DNA from: an uncultured Prevotella sp.
GTDB taxonomy: Bacteria > Bacteroidota > Bacteroidia > Bacteroidales > Bacteroidaceae
Assembly: GCA_900319905.1 (NCBI GenBank)
Contig: ONQB01000021.1
Location: 1-52,927 of the forward strand
Length of the DNA: 52,927 nucleotides
Reading direction: 5' to 3'
Position numbers and translations under genes: made by a program. This document shows positions 22,929 to 30,838 of this stretch, piece after piece (position 1 is the first letter of the stretch; each line of letters begins with the position of its first letter). A model generated the notes under the pieces. The model saw only the letters and a list, made by a program, of their open reading frames with translations. It searched no databases and was not told the DNA's origin.

Positions 22929-23243
22929 TTAGTGATTTCTTAATTTTTCCTTGAATTTCTCTAGTTGCACACGCATCGAGTCCACACACAAGTCTACTCC
23001 CTCCTCGAATGTATCACAGGTCTTCTCGACGAAAATCGGGTTCCCATTGGGCACTGTGACGGTAAGGCTGGTTTCTTTATTAAGTGCGGTGGCCGGCTTG
23101 ACAACCTTTAATTGCACCTCTACTTTCTGAATATCTTCAAATGATTTTTGCAACTTGGCGACCTTCTTTTCGATGAACGCCTGTAATTTCTCGGTAGCGT
23201 CGAAGTGGATTGACTTGATGTTAATTTCCATAGATGCCTCCAT
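22929..23243 (-). CDS. hpf: Ribosome hibernation-promoting factor, short form (HPF/RaiA)
   Basis: About 104 residues of the HPF/YfiA fold: FDATEKLQAFIEKKVAKLQK, then beta strands and ending VDLCVDSMRVQLEKFKEKLRNH. It binds idle ribosomes at the decoding centre. The C-terminal dimerisation domain of long HPF is absent. Two starts are possible: ATG at 23243, or ATG at 23231 (MEINIKSIHF), the latter preceded by GGAGG. The latter matches family starts better. It lies 16 bp after the XerC/D gene. Confidence 0.92.
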   Translation of the reverse strand: MEASMEINIKSIHFDATEKLQAFIEKKVAKLQKSFEDIQKVEVQLKVVKPATALNKETSLTVTVPNGNPIFVEKTCDTFEEGVDLCVDSMRVQLEKFKEKLRNH

Positions 23244-23259
23244 TTTTTAAAGGTTAAAC

Positions 23260-24138
23260 TCATGCCCTTGGATGGGCGTCTTGATATACTCGCTTAAGCT
23301 GTTCAAACGTAGTATGCGTGTAGATCTCCGTAGTGGAGACACTCGCATGTCCGAGCAGCCTTCTTACACTTTCTATGCTGGCGCCATGATTAAGCATGGC
23401 GGTCGCGAAAGTATGCCGAAGCACATGAGGTGACAGTTTCTTCTGACTACTGACCAAAGCAAGGTGCTTGGACACTTCACTGCCTACCATACGACGGTCC
23501 ATACGCCGCCCCTTGTCAGTCAGGAAGAAGGCAGGGTCTAGCCGCTCCACCTCTCGGTTGCGCTGTGCCCTGTAGTTCTCCAGCGTCTGCTTCAGTTCTT
23601 GCCCGAACGGGATAATGCGTTGTTTATTGCCTTTACCGGTAACCTTGAGCTGACAATTGTCAAAATCGATGTCGTCATCGTCAAGACCCGTCAACTCCGA
23701 AACGCGTACACCCGTTTCATAGAACGTCATGATAATGGTGCGTGCTCTTACCTCTCGGTAGCTGTCGCCCCATTCTATACCGTCAAGCAGTTTATCCATC
23801 TCGCTCTCTCTCATGAAGTGGGGCAGTGGTCTGCCCGCCTTCGGTGGCTCAACCTTATGGGCCGGGTCACGCTTCACCTTGCCACGGCTCAACGCCCAGC
23901 GGTAGAAGCTTTTAAGAGCCGAGAGTCGTGTATGAACACTCGAAGCCTTCTGCTTCTCGTCCATCATGCTCTCCAACCAGTCACGGATCACGTCTGCATC
24001 AACGGTTCCCCATGTCATGGTAGAATCCAACTTATGAAAATAAGCCTCAAACTGCTTCAGGGAAAGCTCGTAGCTGTCTATCGTACGTGGAGAGCGGTTG
24101 CGCTCATACCTGAAGTAATCCAAAAACTCATCTATCAT
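23260..24138 (-). CDS. Tyrosine recombinase XerC/XerD family
   Basis: A 292-residue tyrosine recombinase of standard Xer length. The N-terminal SAM-like core-binding domain (FLDYFRYERNRSPRTIDSYE) is followed by the catalytic domain with Arg in GVRVSEL (about 146), Lys in the TGKGNKQR turn, HVLRH (about 234-238), the second His in LLGHASVSTTEIY and Tyr at about 275. All catalytic residues are present. The usual role is chromosome dimer resolution at dif. Whether it is XerC or XerD cannot be settled here. It sits in a housekeeping setting (hpf, rpsU), not next to a mobile element. Confidence 0.93.
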   Translation of the reverse strand: MIDEFLDYFRYERNRSPRTIDSYELSLKQFEAYFHKLDSTMTWGTVDADVIRDWLESMMDEKQKASSVHTRLSALKSFYRWALSRGKVKRDPAHKVEPPKAGRPLPHFMRESEMDKLLDGIEWGDSYREVRARTIIMTFYETGVRVSELTGLDDDDIDFDNCQLKVTGKGNKQRIIPFGQELKQTLENYRAQRNREVERLDPAFFLTDKGRRMDRRMVGSEVSKHLALVSSQKKLSPHVLRHTFATAMLNHGASIESVRRLLGHASVSTTEIYTHTTFEQLKRVYQDAHPRA

Positions 24139-24221
24139 AGCTGTAGTTCTGCCATTGGTTCTATTTCGGCACGAATATACGGAAATTAATCGGAACTACC
24201 AAACTTTTTGAGGATTTTTTA

Positions 24222-24413
24222 CTATTCTTCCTCGTCACGCAGCTTCTGTACGTAGATAGCGTGCTCCATCTTGAGACGCTTCTTCACAGAAGGCTTGTCG
24301 TACTGCTGACGGGAGCGAAGCTCCTTGATGACTCCTGTGCGTTCAAACTTTCTCTTGAATTTCTTCAGCGCTCTTTCGATGTTCTCACCATCTTTAACTG
24401 GTACAATAATCAT
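24222..24413 (-). CDS. rpsU: 30S ribosomal protein S21
   Basis: A 63-residue S21: MIIVPVKDGENIERALKKFKRKFERTGVIKELRSRQQYDKPSVKKR. S21 aids initiation on the 30S subunit. It has its own promoter (24482-24513) and a leader of about 60 nt with a small ATGCC/GGCAT hairpin. Upstream of that promoter lies the second dyad array. Confidence 0.97.
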   Translation of the reverse strand: MIIVPVKDGENIERALKKFKRKFERTGVIKELRSRQQYDKPSVKKRLKMEHAIYVQKLRDEEE

Positions 24414-24481
24414 TGTTGTTTTGGTTTTAAAAATTTTAAATTATACAATATGCCTTGTGGCATGAAACCACTTTAGCGGTG

Positions 24482-24513
24482 CAAAATTACTGCTTATTAT
24501 TCAGATAACCAAA
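24482..24513 (-). promoter_or_regulatory. Promoter of rpsU
   Basis: TTTG (24510-24513), 20 bp, TAATTTTG (24482-24489) on the minus strand fits the Bacteroidota consensus, 69 bp upstream of the rpsU start. Confidence 0.75.
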
Positions 24514-24675
24514 CATTTATTGATTTTTTGATAAAATTTCCCTTGTCAATCGCACACGGCAACCCACACTTCCAGTCAGACAGATGTAAAGGAAATGAAG
24601 CAGCACACATCCGGCATGGCCCATACGGATATATACCGCCCTATGGCCGTAATGACACAATGAAACCGTCATTAT

Positions 24676-24771
24676 GACAAGCTGTAGCGGTCGTCACGCA
24701 CAAGTGAGGCGGTCGCCACAAACAAATAGGGCGGTCGCCACGCACAAGTGTGGCGGTCGCCACAGCTTGTC
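24676..24771. repeat. 22-bp-period dyad array, copy 2, with flanking inverted repeat
   Basis: Four dyads of the form GTGGCG-GT-CGCCAC start at 24684, 24706, 24728 and 24750, exactly 22 bp apart; spacers are GCACAAGT, AAACAAAT and GCACAAGT. The first dyad has two changes (GTAGCGGTCGTCAC). The array is bracketed by a perfect 10-bp inverted repeat, GACAAGCTGT (24676-24685) and ACAGCTTGTC (24762-24771). One spacer (AAACAAAT) is identical to a spacer of copy 1. Confidence 0.92.
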
Positions 24772-24785
24772 GTTTAAGCCACCAT

Positions 24786-24845
24786 TGTCTTTTCCTGAAT
24801 TCACTTGTCAGTTCTTGACTGGTTAAACTATTTTACTTGTCAATA
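24786..24845 (+). repeat. 60-bp conserved segment, copy 2
   Basis: Identical over 60 bp to 3963-4022, in the same orientation relative to the dyad array. Beyond it, a further CTTGTCAATTCAC word occurs at 24868-24880. Confidence 0.95.
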
Positions 24846-24943
24846 TACATTACTTCGAACTGATTTGCTTGTCAATTCACGTAAGATACTAAAACATAAA
24901 AATCATCCTCTCCTCTCTTCTCTCTATTTGATAGATAGATAGA

Positions 24944-24976
24944 TTATTTAGATACTATTTAGATATTATTTAGATA
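24944..24976. repeat. 11-bp tandem repeat
   Basis: Three copies of an 11-bp unit, (T/C)TATTTAGATA, follow a GATA microsatellite at 24930-24943. Eleven is half of the 22-bp period seen in neighbouring arrays. Confidence 0.85.
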
Positions 24977-25021
24977 GAGGGCATTGGAGACTCTAGCACA
25001 CAGTAAGTTACAAAGCCACTT

Positions 25022-25130
25022 GGGCGCACTCAGCATCAAAAACGGGCGCACTCAACACTAAAAATGGGCGCACTCAACACCGAAAATGGGCGCACTCAAC
25101 ACAAAAAAACGGGCGCACTCTGCATCAAAG
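25022..25130. repeat. 22-bp tandem repeat, five units
   Basis: Units begin GGGCGCACTC at 25022, 25044, 25066, 25088 and 25111 (spacing 22, 22, 22, 23). The second half of each unit varies around AACACTAAAAAT. The sequence is unrelated to the dyad arrays although the period is the same. Confidence 0.92.
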
Positions 25131-25170
25131 CGCCAAAGCATAGCCTGTCATCGCTTATGTTTATCCAAAC

Positions 25171-25233
25171 CTCCCCTCCCCATTTGGGGGAGGGTCCACT
25201 GAAGCACCGCAGTGCTTCAGTGGGGGTGGGGCT
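25171..25233. repeat. G/C-rich palindromic element (family E), copy 1
   Basis: Layout: CTCCCCTCCCCATTTGGGGG with AGGG, a hairpin with a perfect 12-bp stem (25196-25207 with 25212-25223; arm CCACTGAAGCAC), then GGGGTGGGGCT. It ends 3 bp from the pepP stop codon and may serve as its terminator. A second copy with the same layout is at 35893-35946. Confidence 0.85.
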
Positions 25234-25236
25234 CTT

Positions 25237-27030
25237 CTACTCTATCTCCTTCGTGGCTTCACGCAACCATTCCACGGTCGACTCATCAGTGAGCAATGGA
25301 CTCAATTCATCGAACACGCGGCGATGGTACTCATTGAGCCAGTTCACCTCTTCAGTGGTCAGCATCTCACGGATGATAGGTGCTGTGTCTATCGGGCACA
25401 AGGTCAGCGAGTCCATCTTCAAGAAATCACCAAACTCTGTATGGCAGTAGGGTTGGATAATCAGCGTATTCTCGATGCGCACGCCAAACTTACCAGTCAG
25501 ATACAATCCGGGCTCATCGGTCACCGTCATACCAGCATGCAACGGAGCCGGCATATATTCCATGCGGATTTGATGAGGACCCTCATGCACATTGAGGTAC
25601 GCCCCCACCCCATGACCGGTGCCATGAAGATAATTCATACCTTCGCGCCACATGGCCTCACGACCCAGGGCATCAATCTGCGTACCACTGGCACCATCCG
25701 GAAACTTGCACAGCTCCAGTTGGATATGGCCCTTCAAAACCAACGTATAGACCTTACGCTCCTCATCTGTCAACGGACCGAGCGGAATAGTACGAGTGAT
25801 ATCGGTGGTGCCGTCCTGATACTGGGCGCCGCTGTCAAGCAACAGGAAGCCACGTGGTTCTATCACCGCGTCTGTCTCCGGCGTCGCCTCGTAGTGCACA
25901 ATAGCGCCGTGAGAACCATAACCGGCGATGGTGTCGAAGCTGATATCCTTGAACAACGGCAGGGCAGCGCGCAAAGCGGTCAACTTGTGGTCAATGCTCA
26001 TCTCTGTCTGACCGCCCGCAACCACAGCGGGCTTGAGCCATTTCAGAAATTCAACCATCGCTACGCCATCGCGCAGCATGGCCTTGCGGAAGCCTGCTAT
26101 CTCGGCAGCGTTCTTCACCGCCTTCATGGCTGCAATGGGTGACGGCCGCCTGACAATCTCCTGTACATGCACCTTATTGTATAAAGTATAACAGGTCTGG
26201 TGCGGGTCCATTAGAATATTATATTCGAAATAATCCTTCAGTCCCTTTTCAACCTCATTATAGTCACGCACGCCAACACCTTCCGAGGCAAGATAGGACA
26301 CCACCTCCGGCGTCAGTTTCTCCTTATTTATATATAGCGTCACATCAGAGGTAGAGATGATGACATAAGCCACGAACACCGGATTGCAGTGCACGTCGCT
26401 ACCACGCAGGTTGAGCAACCATGCCACCTCGTCGAGCGCTGACACCAGCATACCGTCGGCGTGTTGCTGACGCAGAGCTTTGCGCACACGTACGATCTTC
26501 TGCGAGGTTGACTCTCCTGCATATTCCAAGGGCTGAATGACCACTTTATTGTCTGGCACCGACGGACGGTCGGTCCAGATATCTCGTAGCGGGTCGTAAT
26601 TGGTACGAACCGTGATACCACCCTGACGGCGCAGGTCAGTCACCAGCGCTTCCACACTGCTCTCGGCATTGACCATGCCGTCAACACCCACCTGTGCATT
26701 GCGCTCACGCAACTGCGTACCCAGCCACTCAGCGATGGTAGACGTACTGGCCACCTTGAGCTTCATCAGCTGGAACTCAGTACCTTCAAGCTGATCAGCA
26801 GCGGCCAGGAAATAACGGCTGTCAGTCCACAGTGCTGCCGCATCGGCGGTGACCACGGCCGTACCGGCCGATCCGTCAAAACCACTGATCCATTGACGGC
26901 CCTTCCAGCGGTCAGGCGTGTACTCACTGTTGTGAGGATCGGTACTCGGGAAAATGAAAGCGTCAAGCTTCTCACGACGAAGCACCTCGCGCAAAGCGGC
27001 AAGGCGATTGGCAATGATGGTGTTCTCCAT
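25237..27030 (-). CDS. pepP: Aminopeptidase P family metallopeptidase (Xaa-Pro aminopeptidase)
   Basis: A 597-residue M24B peptidase of the long three-domain form. Two creatinase-like N-terminal domains (residues about 1-310) precede the pita-bread catalytic domain. The dinuclear-metal ligands are visible: two Asp in LDSGAQYQDGTTDITR (about 395-410), His in GTGHGVGAYLNVHEGPH (about 468), Glu in TDEPGLYL (about 506) and Glu in RIENTLII (about 520). It removes N-terminal residues before proline, in the cytoplasm, as there is no signal peptide. The -7 element TAACTTTG is at 27057-27064. It is divergent from mdh. Confidence 0.93.
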   Translation of the reverse strand: MENTIIANRLAALREVLRREKLDAFIFPSTDPHNSEYTPDRWKGRQWISGFDGSAGTAVVTADAAALWTDSRYFLAAADQLEGTEFQLMKLKVASTSTIAEWLGTQLRERNAQVGVDGMVNAESSVEALVTDLRRQGGITVRTNYDPLRDIWTDRPSVPDNKVVIQPLEYAGESTSQKIVRVRKALRQQHADGMLVSALDEVAWLLNLRGSDVHCNPVFVAYVIISTSDVTLYINKEKLTPEVVSYLASEGVGVRDYNEVEKGLKDYFEYNILMDPHQTCYTLYNKVHVQEIVRRPSPIAAMKAVKNAAEIAGFRKAMLRDGVAMVEFLKWLKPAVVAGGQTEMSIDHKLTALRAALPLFKDISFDTIAGYGSHGAIVHYEATPETDAVIEPRGFLLLDSGAQYQDGTTDITRTIPLGPLTDEERKVYTLVLKGHIQLELCKFPDGASGTQIDALGREAMWREGMNYLHGTGHGVGAYLNVHEGPHQIRMEYMPAPLHAGMTVTDEPGLYLTGKFGVRIENTLIIQPYCHTEFGDFLKMDSLTLCPIDTAPIIREMLTTEEVNWLNEYHRRVFDELSPLLTDESTVEWLREATKEIE

Positions 27031-27056
27031 AAGCTAATCATGTTTAGAAACGGTAA

Positions 27057-27064
27057 CAAAGTTA
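27057..27064 (-). promoter_or_regulatory. -7 promoter element of pepP
   Basis: TAACTTTG on the minus strand, 26 bp upstream of the pepP start. A TTTG lies 25 bp upstream of it, further than the usual 19-21 bp. Confidence 0.55.
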
Positions 27065-27182
27065 CGTAATTTCTTCTTAAAGTTCTCAGCAAAGTGACAT
27101 GCCGACATTGCAAAGAAACGAGTTTTAATATAAAACAACATATTAAAACAAAAGGTAAAGGTCAAGTGTGTCGTTTTTTCTT

Positions 27183-27190
27183 TAACTTTG
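27183..27190 (+). promoter_or_regulatory. -7 promoter element of mdh
   Basis: TAACTTTG on the plus strand gives a leader of about 90 nt before mdh. A -33 TTTG is not evident, as in several strongly expressed genes here. Confidence 0.55.
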
Positions 27191-27283
27191 CAAAAGAAAG
27201 AGGTGGAAGGAGTGCCGTAAGGCATGACTTTTGCTGTGAAATAGATAGATAATTTCAAAACTCTTATAAATAACATTTCAGTT

Positions 27284-28318
27284 ATGAAGTACTTAACAAA
27301 TGACAAACTCCTTATCGTCGGTGCAGGCGGTATGATTGGTTCCAACATGGTTCAGACAGCTCTTGCTCTTGGTCTGACTCCAAACGTGTGCTTGTATGAT
27401 ATCTACGAGCCGGGTGTGCATGGTGTCTACGATGAGATCGAGCAGTGCGCTTTCCCTGGAGCTCACGTCACCTACTACGCTCCTGCCGTAGAGGACATGA
27501 ACAATCCTGAGAAGGTAGCCGAGGCTGCCAAGAAGGCTTTCACCGGCGCTAAATATATTATTTCTTCTGGTGGTGCTCCCCGTAAGGCCGGCATGACCCG
27601 TGAGGATCTGCTGCAGGGCAACTGCAAGATTGCAGCTGACTTCGGTGAGAACATCAAGAAGTACTGCCCCGACGTGAAGCACGTCGTGGTGATCTTCAAC
27701 CCTGCTGACGTAACGGCTCTGACAGCCCTCATCCACAGTGGTCTGAAGCCCAACCAGTTGACTTCTCTCGCCGCCCTCGACTCTACTCGTCTGCAGCAGG
27801 CTTTGGCTCATGAGTACAACGTGCCCATGGACAAGGTAACCGGTGCCCACACCTATGGTGGCCACGGTGAGCAGATGGCTGTCTTCGCTTCTCAGGTGAA
27901 GATCGATGGCAAGCCGCTGTCTGAGATGGGTCTGAGCAAAGAGCGTTGGGAAGAGATCAAGCAGATCACCACACAGGGTGGCAGCCGCATCATCAAGCTG
28001 CGTGGCCGTAGCTCGTTCCAGAGCCCTGCCTACAACGCCGTGAAGATGATCGAGGGTGCTATGGGTGGCGAGCCTTTCACTCTGCCCGCCGGCTGCTACG
28101 CCAACCTGCCTGAGCTCGGCATCAAGGACGTGATGATGGCTCTGCCTACTACTATCGACGCTACAGGCGTGCACTACACCACTCCTACCGGCACCAAGGA
28201 AGAGATGGACGACCTGCAGAAGAGCTACAAGCACCTCTGCGACATGCGTCAGGAAGTGATCGACCTGGGCATCGTTCCTCCTATCGACAAGTGGAAAGAG
28301 GACAACGCAAACCTCTAA
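27284..28318 (+). CDS. mdh: Malate dehydrogenase (Bacteroidota type)
   Basis: A 344-residue NAD-dependent dehydrogenase. The dinucleotide motif GAGGMIGS is at 13-20. Substrate-binding arginines are in GGAPRKAGMTRED (about 97-109), and the catalytic His is in GAHTYGGHGEQ (about 190-200). It matches the lactate/malate superfamily subgroup annotated as malate dehydrogenase in Bacteroides and Prevotella, and would link oxaloacetate and malate in the fumarate-reducing branch. Codon use is strongly biased to C-ending codons, which suggests high expression. It is monocistronic, with a strong terminator. Confidence 0.93.
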   Translation: MKYLTNDKLLIVGAGGMIGSNMVQTALALGLTPNVCLYDIYEPGVHGVYDEIEQCAFPGAHVTYYAPAVEDMNNPEKVAEAAKKAFTGAKYIISSGGAPRKAGMTREDLLQGNCKIAADFGENIKKYCPDVKHVVVIFNPADVTALTALIHSGLKPNQLTSLAALDSTRLQQALAHEYNVPMDKVTGAHTYGGHGEQMAVFASQVKIDGKPLSEMGLSKERWEEIKQITTQGGSRIIKLRGRSSFQSPAYNAVKMIEGAMGGEPFTLPAGCYANLPELGIKDVMMALPTTIDATGVHYTTPTGTKEEMDDLQKSYKHLCDMRQEVIDLGIVPPIDKWKEDNANL

Positions 28319-28383
28319 CTCGTCAACTAATTGACATTCGTTCGGCCTATACCGGCTACAATGCCGACAAGGGCTGACAGCAT

Positions 28384-28420
28384 AAGCGCCATGATTGCAT
28401 TGACAATCATGGCGCTTTTT
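28384..28420 (+). terminator. Rho-independent terminator of mdh
   Basis: A perfect 14-bp stem (28384-28397 with 28404-28417; arm AAGCGCCATGATTG) with a 6-nt loop ends in a TTTTT run. Confidence 0.93.
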
Positions 28421-28519
28421 CATGTTCATAGAAGCACATGCCACCCGACTCTTACCACCTAAAGGAAAATATATTATTATTCATACAATGATGGTAAGCC
28501 AATGTTGGCACAAACTTTG

Positions 28520-28527
28520 TACCTTTG
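28520..28527 (+). promoter_or_regulatory. -7 promoter element of the DUF3737 gene
   Basis: TACCTTTG matches TAnnTTTG, 47 bp upstream of the ATG at 28575. The -33 region has only a TTGG at a non-standard distance. Confidence 0.5.
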
Positions 28528-28574
28528 CAACCATAAGAGAACTATAAGTATAAGTATTTCGAAATACAGCTATT

Positions 28575-29423
28575 ATGGACAAAATACACGATTTAAGCTT
28601 TGGAGGTGAGCGTCCCCTATTCGGAGCCCACGACGTATGCCTTGAAAATATCACCATCACCGACGGTGAGTCAGGCATCAAATGCTGTCACGACATCGAG
28701 TGTCACGACAGCAAGTTCTTTGGCAAGTACCCTTGGTGGCACGTCGACCGCAGCCTCATCACAAGCTGCTACTTCGCCCCCAACAGCAGGTCGGCCATTT
28801 GGTACAGCAACGACATGGTGATGAAAGACTGTGTCATCGACGGTCCGAAATTTTTCCGGGAGATGAAAGACCTGGAGCTGGAGAATGTCAAGATCAACGA
28901 TGCCGATGAGACATTCTGGCATATCGACGGACTGAAACTGAAAAATGTAGAGCTGCACCAGGGTACCTACCCCTTCATGCACGCACAGAACATCTATATC
29001 GACGGACTGGTGAGCGATGCCAAGTATGTGTTCCAGTATTGCAAGAACGTGGAGGTGCACCATGCGAAGATCACGACGAAGGACTCGTTCTGGGAGTGTG
29101 AAAATGTGACGGTATACGACTCTGAGCTCAACGGTGAGTATCTGGCATGGCATTCAAGAAACATTAAGTTCGTGCGCTGCCACATCAGCGGCGAACAGCC
29201 TCTTTACTACATGGACAACGTGACACTCGTCGACTGCACCTTCGACCCCGCCTGCGACCGTGCCTTCGAAGACTGCACACATATTGACGCCGACATCCGT
29301 GGTGCCATCACCAACATCAAGAACCCTGTGTCAGGACGCATCGTCGCCGACGAGATAGGTAGCGTCACCTACAACGAGTTTGCCAAAGGACACGACTGCA
29401 TAATAGAGAAGCGACATGCATAA
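28575..29423 (+). CDS. DUF3737 family right-handed beta-helix protein
   Basis: A 282-residue protein of the DUF3737 family. It is built from short repeats of roughly 20 residues with recurrent patterns such as ENITITDGESGIKCCHDIE and LKLKNVELHQGTYPFMHA, as expected for a right-handed beta-helix resembling pectin lyase. It has no signal peptide and many His, Cys and Trp. Function is unknown. The stop overlaps the start of the MalY/PatB gene by 8 nt, so the two are probably translationally coupled and may act together. Confidence 0.88.
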   Translation: MDKIHDLSFGGERPLFGAHDVCLENITITDGESGIKCCHDIECHDSKFFGKYPWWHVDRSLITSCYFAPNSRSAIWYSNDMVMKDCVIDGPKFFREMKDLELENVKINDADETFWHIDGLKLKNVELHQGTYPFMHAQNIYIDGLVSDAKYVFQYCKNVEVHHAKITTKDSFWECENVTVYDSELNGEYLAWHSRNIKFVRCHISGEQPLYYMDNVTLVDCTFDPACDRAFEDCTHIDADIRGAITNIKNPVSGRIVADEIGSVTYNEFAKGHDCIIEKRHA

Positions 29424-30579
29424 GCCGTTTAACTTCGACCAATTGGTGCCTCGGCGCCATACAGGGTCCTACAAATGGGACACCATACCCGAGGATGCCA
29501 TACCTCTATGGGTGGCCGACATGGACTTTGAGGTGGCACCTGCCATCAAGAAAGCATTGGCCCAACGTGTAGAGCACGGTGTCTTCGGATATACCAGCAT
29601 AGACGACAGCTATTACGACGCCATCATCTCGTGGTTCAGCCGTCGCCATCAGTGGGTCATCAACCGTGACTGGATACTCTACACCACGGGTGTCGTGCCG
29701 GCCATCAGCTGCTCCATCAAAGCCTTAACGCTGCCCGGTGAGAAGGTGCTCGTGCTGACTCCGGTCTACAACTGCTTCTTCTCCTCCATCCGCAACCAAG
29801 GCTGCCAGATAGCGGAGAGCCCGCTCAAGCGAGAAGGCGACAGCTATGTCATAGACTGGCCCGACTTCGAGAAGCAATGTGCCGATGAGAAGACAACGGT
29901 ATTTCTGCTGTGCAATCCTCACAACCCGGCGGGAAGAATGTGGACACGCGAGGAGCTGACGAAGATGGGTGAGATATGCAAGAGATACCATGTGAAGGTT
30001 GTCAGCGATGAGATTCATTGTGAACTGGCAATGCCGGGGCACAAGTTCATCCCCTTCGCAGCTGTCAACGAGACCAACCTGCACAACAGTGTCACGCTTA
30101 ACTCGCCTTCGAAGAGTTTCAATACCGCAGGTCTGCAGATCGCCAACATCATCTGTGCCGACGCCGAGACGCGCCGACGCATCGACCGTGTCATCAACAT
30201 CTTCGAGGTTTGCGACGTCAATCCCTTCGGGCCCGTCGCCCTGAAGGCCGCCTACAACGAAAGTGAGCAATGGCTCGACGCACTCAACCAGTACATTTGG
30301 GCCAATTACCAATATCTCAAGCAGGAACTCGAAAGTAAGTTGCCCAAGGTTCATGTATTGCGTTTGGAAGCAACCTATCTGGCATGGGTAGACATCCGGC
30401 AGACAGGCCTACGCAGTGAAGAGGCCACGCAGTTGCTGTTGGAGAAAGGACACGTCTTCGTCAGCAGCGGCACGCTCTATGGCGAAAAAGACGGAGAGGG
30501 CTACCTGCGCATCAACCTCGCCTGTCCACGCCAACTGTTGGAACAAGGCGTGACACGCATCATCAACGTACTGAGATAG
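29416..30579 (+). CDS. MalY/PatB family PLP-dependent aminotransferase or C-S lyase
   Basis: A 387-residue fold-type I PLP enzyme. Start MHKPFNFDQLVPRRHTGSYKW and PLWVADMDFE are typical of the MalY/PatB group of cystathionine beta-lyases. The PLP-binding lysine is in SPSKSFNTAGLQ (about 232), the Asp in SDEIHCELAM (about 198) and NPHNPAGRMW (about 170) is present. The reaction is probably cleavage of cystathionine or cysteine to pyruvate, ammonia and a thiol. Substrate cannot be fixed from sequence. It overlaps the DUF3737 gene by 8 nt. Confidence 0.9.
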   Translation: MHKPFNFDQLVPRRHTGSYKWDTIPEDAIPLWVADMDFEVAPAIKKALAQRVEHGVFGYTSIDDSYYDAIISWFSRRHQWVINRDWILYTTGVVPAISCSIKALTLPGEKVLVLTPVYNCFFSSIRNQGCQIAESPLKREGDSYVIDWPDFEKQCADEKTTVFLLCNPHNPAGRMWTREELTKMGEICKRYHVKVVSDEIHCELAMPGHKFIPFAAVNETNLHNSVTLNSPSKSFNTAGLQIANIICADAETRRRIDRVINIFEVCDVNPFGPVALKAAYNESEQWLDALNQYIWANYQYLKQELESKLPKVHVLRLEATYLAWVDIRQTGLRSEEATQLLLEKGHVFVSSGTLYGEKDGEGYLRINLACPRQLLEQGVTRIINVLR

Positions 30580-30682
30580 CACAACTCGTCATGTGCCGCA
30601 GGCGGGTTGATGGCGAATATAATTGTACAACATATCGTGCCAACGTATGGTAGTACAATAACGAGAACGTTTTATAAGAAAA

Positions 30683-30768
30683 GAAGTCCGGAAGTCCAGT
30701 CATACGCTTAAGCACCTAATGAGCAGATGCTATTAATGTAATGACTGGGCTTCCGGACTTCCTTTTTT
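30683..30768. terminator. Long palindrome, probable bidirectional terminator (family A)
   Basis: A 21-bp stem with one wobble (30683-30703 with 30741-30761; arm starting GAAGTCCGGAAGTCCAGTC), a 37-nt loop and a TTTTTT run on the plus side, in the gap between the convergent PatB and kdtA genes. The arm resembles the repeated arm of the palindrome at 4902-5049. Confidence 0.8.
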
Positions 30769-30838
30769 GGTATACCCGTGGAATATAATAAGGTGTATTG
30801 TTGCAAGCCAAAGGACAACACAGGAGTACCGCTACGGC

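Larger units (their letters stand above)
24414..25236. other. Gene-free repeat hotspot
   Basis: This 823-bp gap between the divergent-side rpsU promoter and the pepP stop contains no supported gene. In order it holds the rpsU promoter, a dyad array with flanking inverted repeat (24676-24771), the 60-bp conserved segment (24786-24845), an 11-bp tandem repeat (24944-24976), a 22-bp tandem repeat (25022-25130) and a G/C-rich palindromic element (25171-25233). Confidence 0.85.

Noticed and set aside
23260-24138. Xer recombinase as an integron or phage integrase
   Set aside because: It has standard Xer length, sits between hpf and rpsU, and there is no attachment site or mobile gene cargo.
27034-27348. 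104-codon frame across the pepP-mdh divergent gap
   Set aside because: It covers both promoters and overlaps the mdh start; its sequence has no family features.
27293-28444. 383-codon open frame antisense to mdh
   Set aside because: It passes through the mdh terminator hairpin and mirrors a strongly biased gene.
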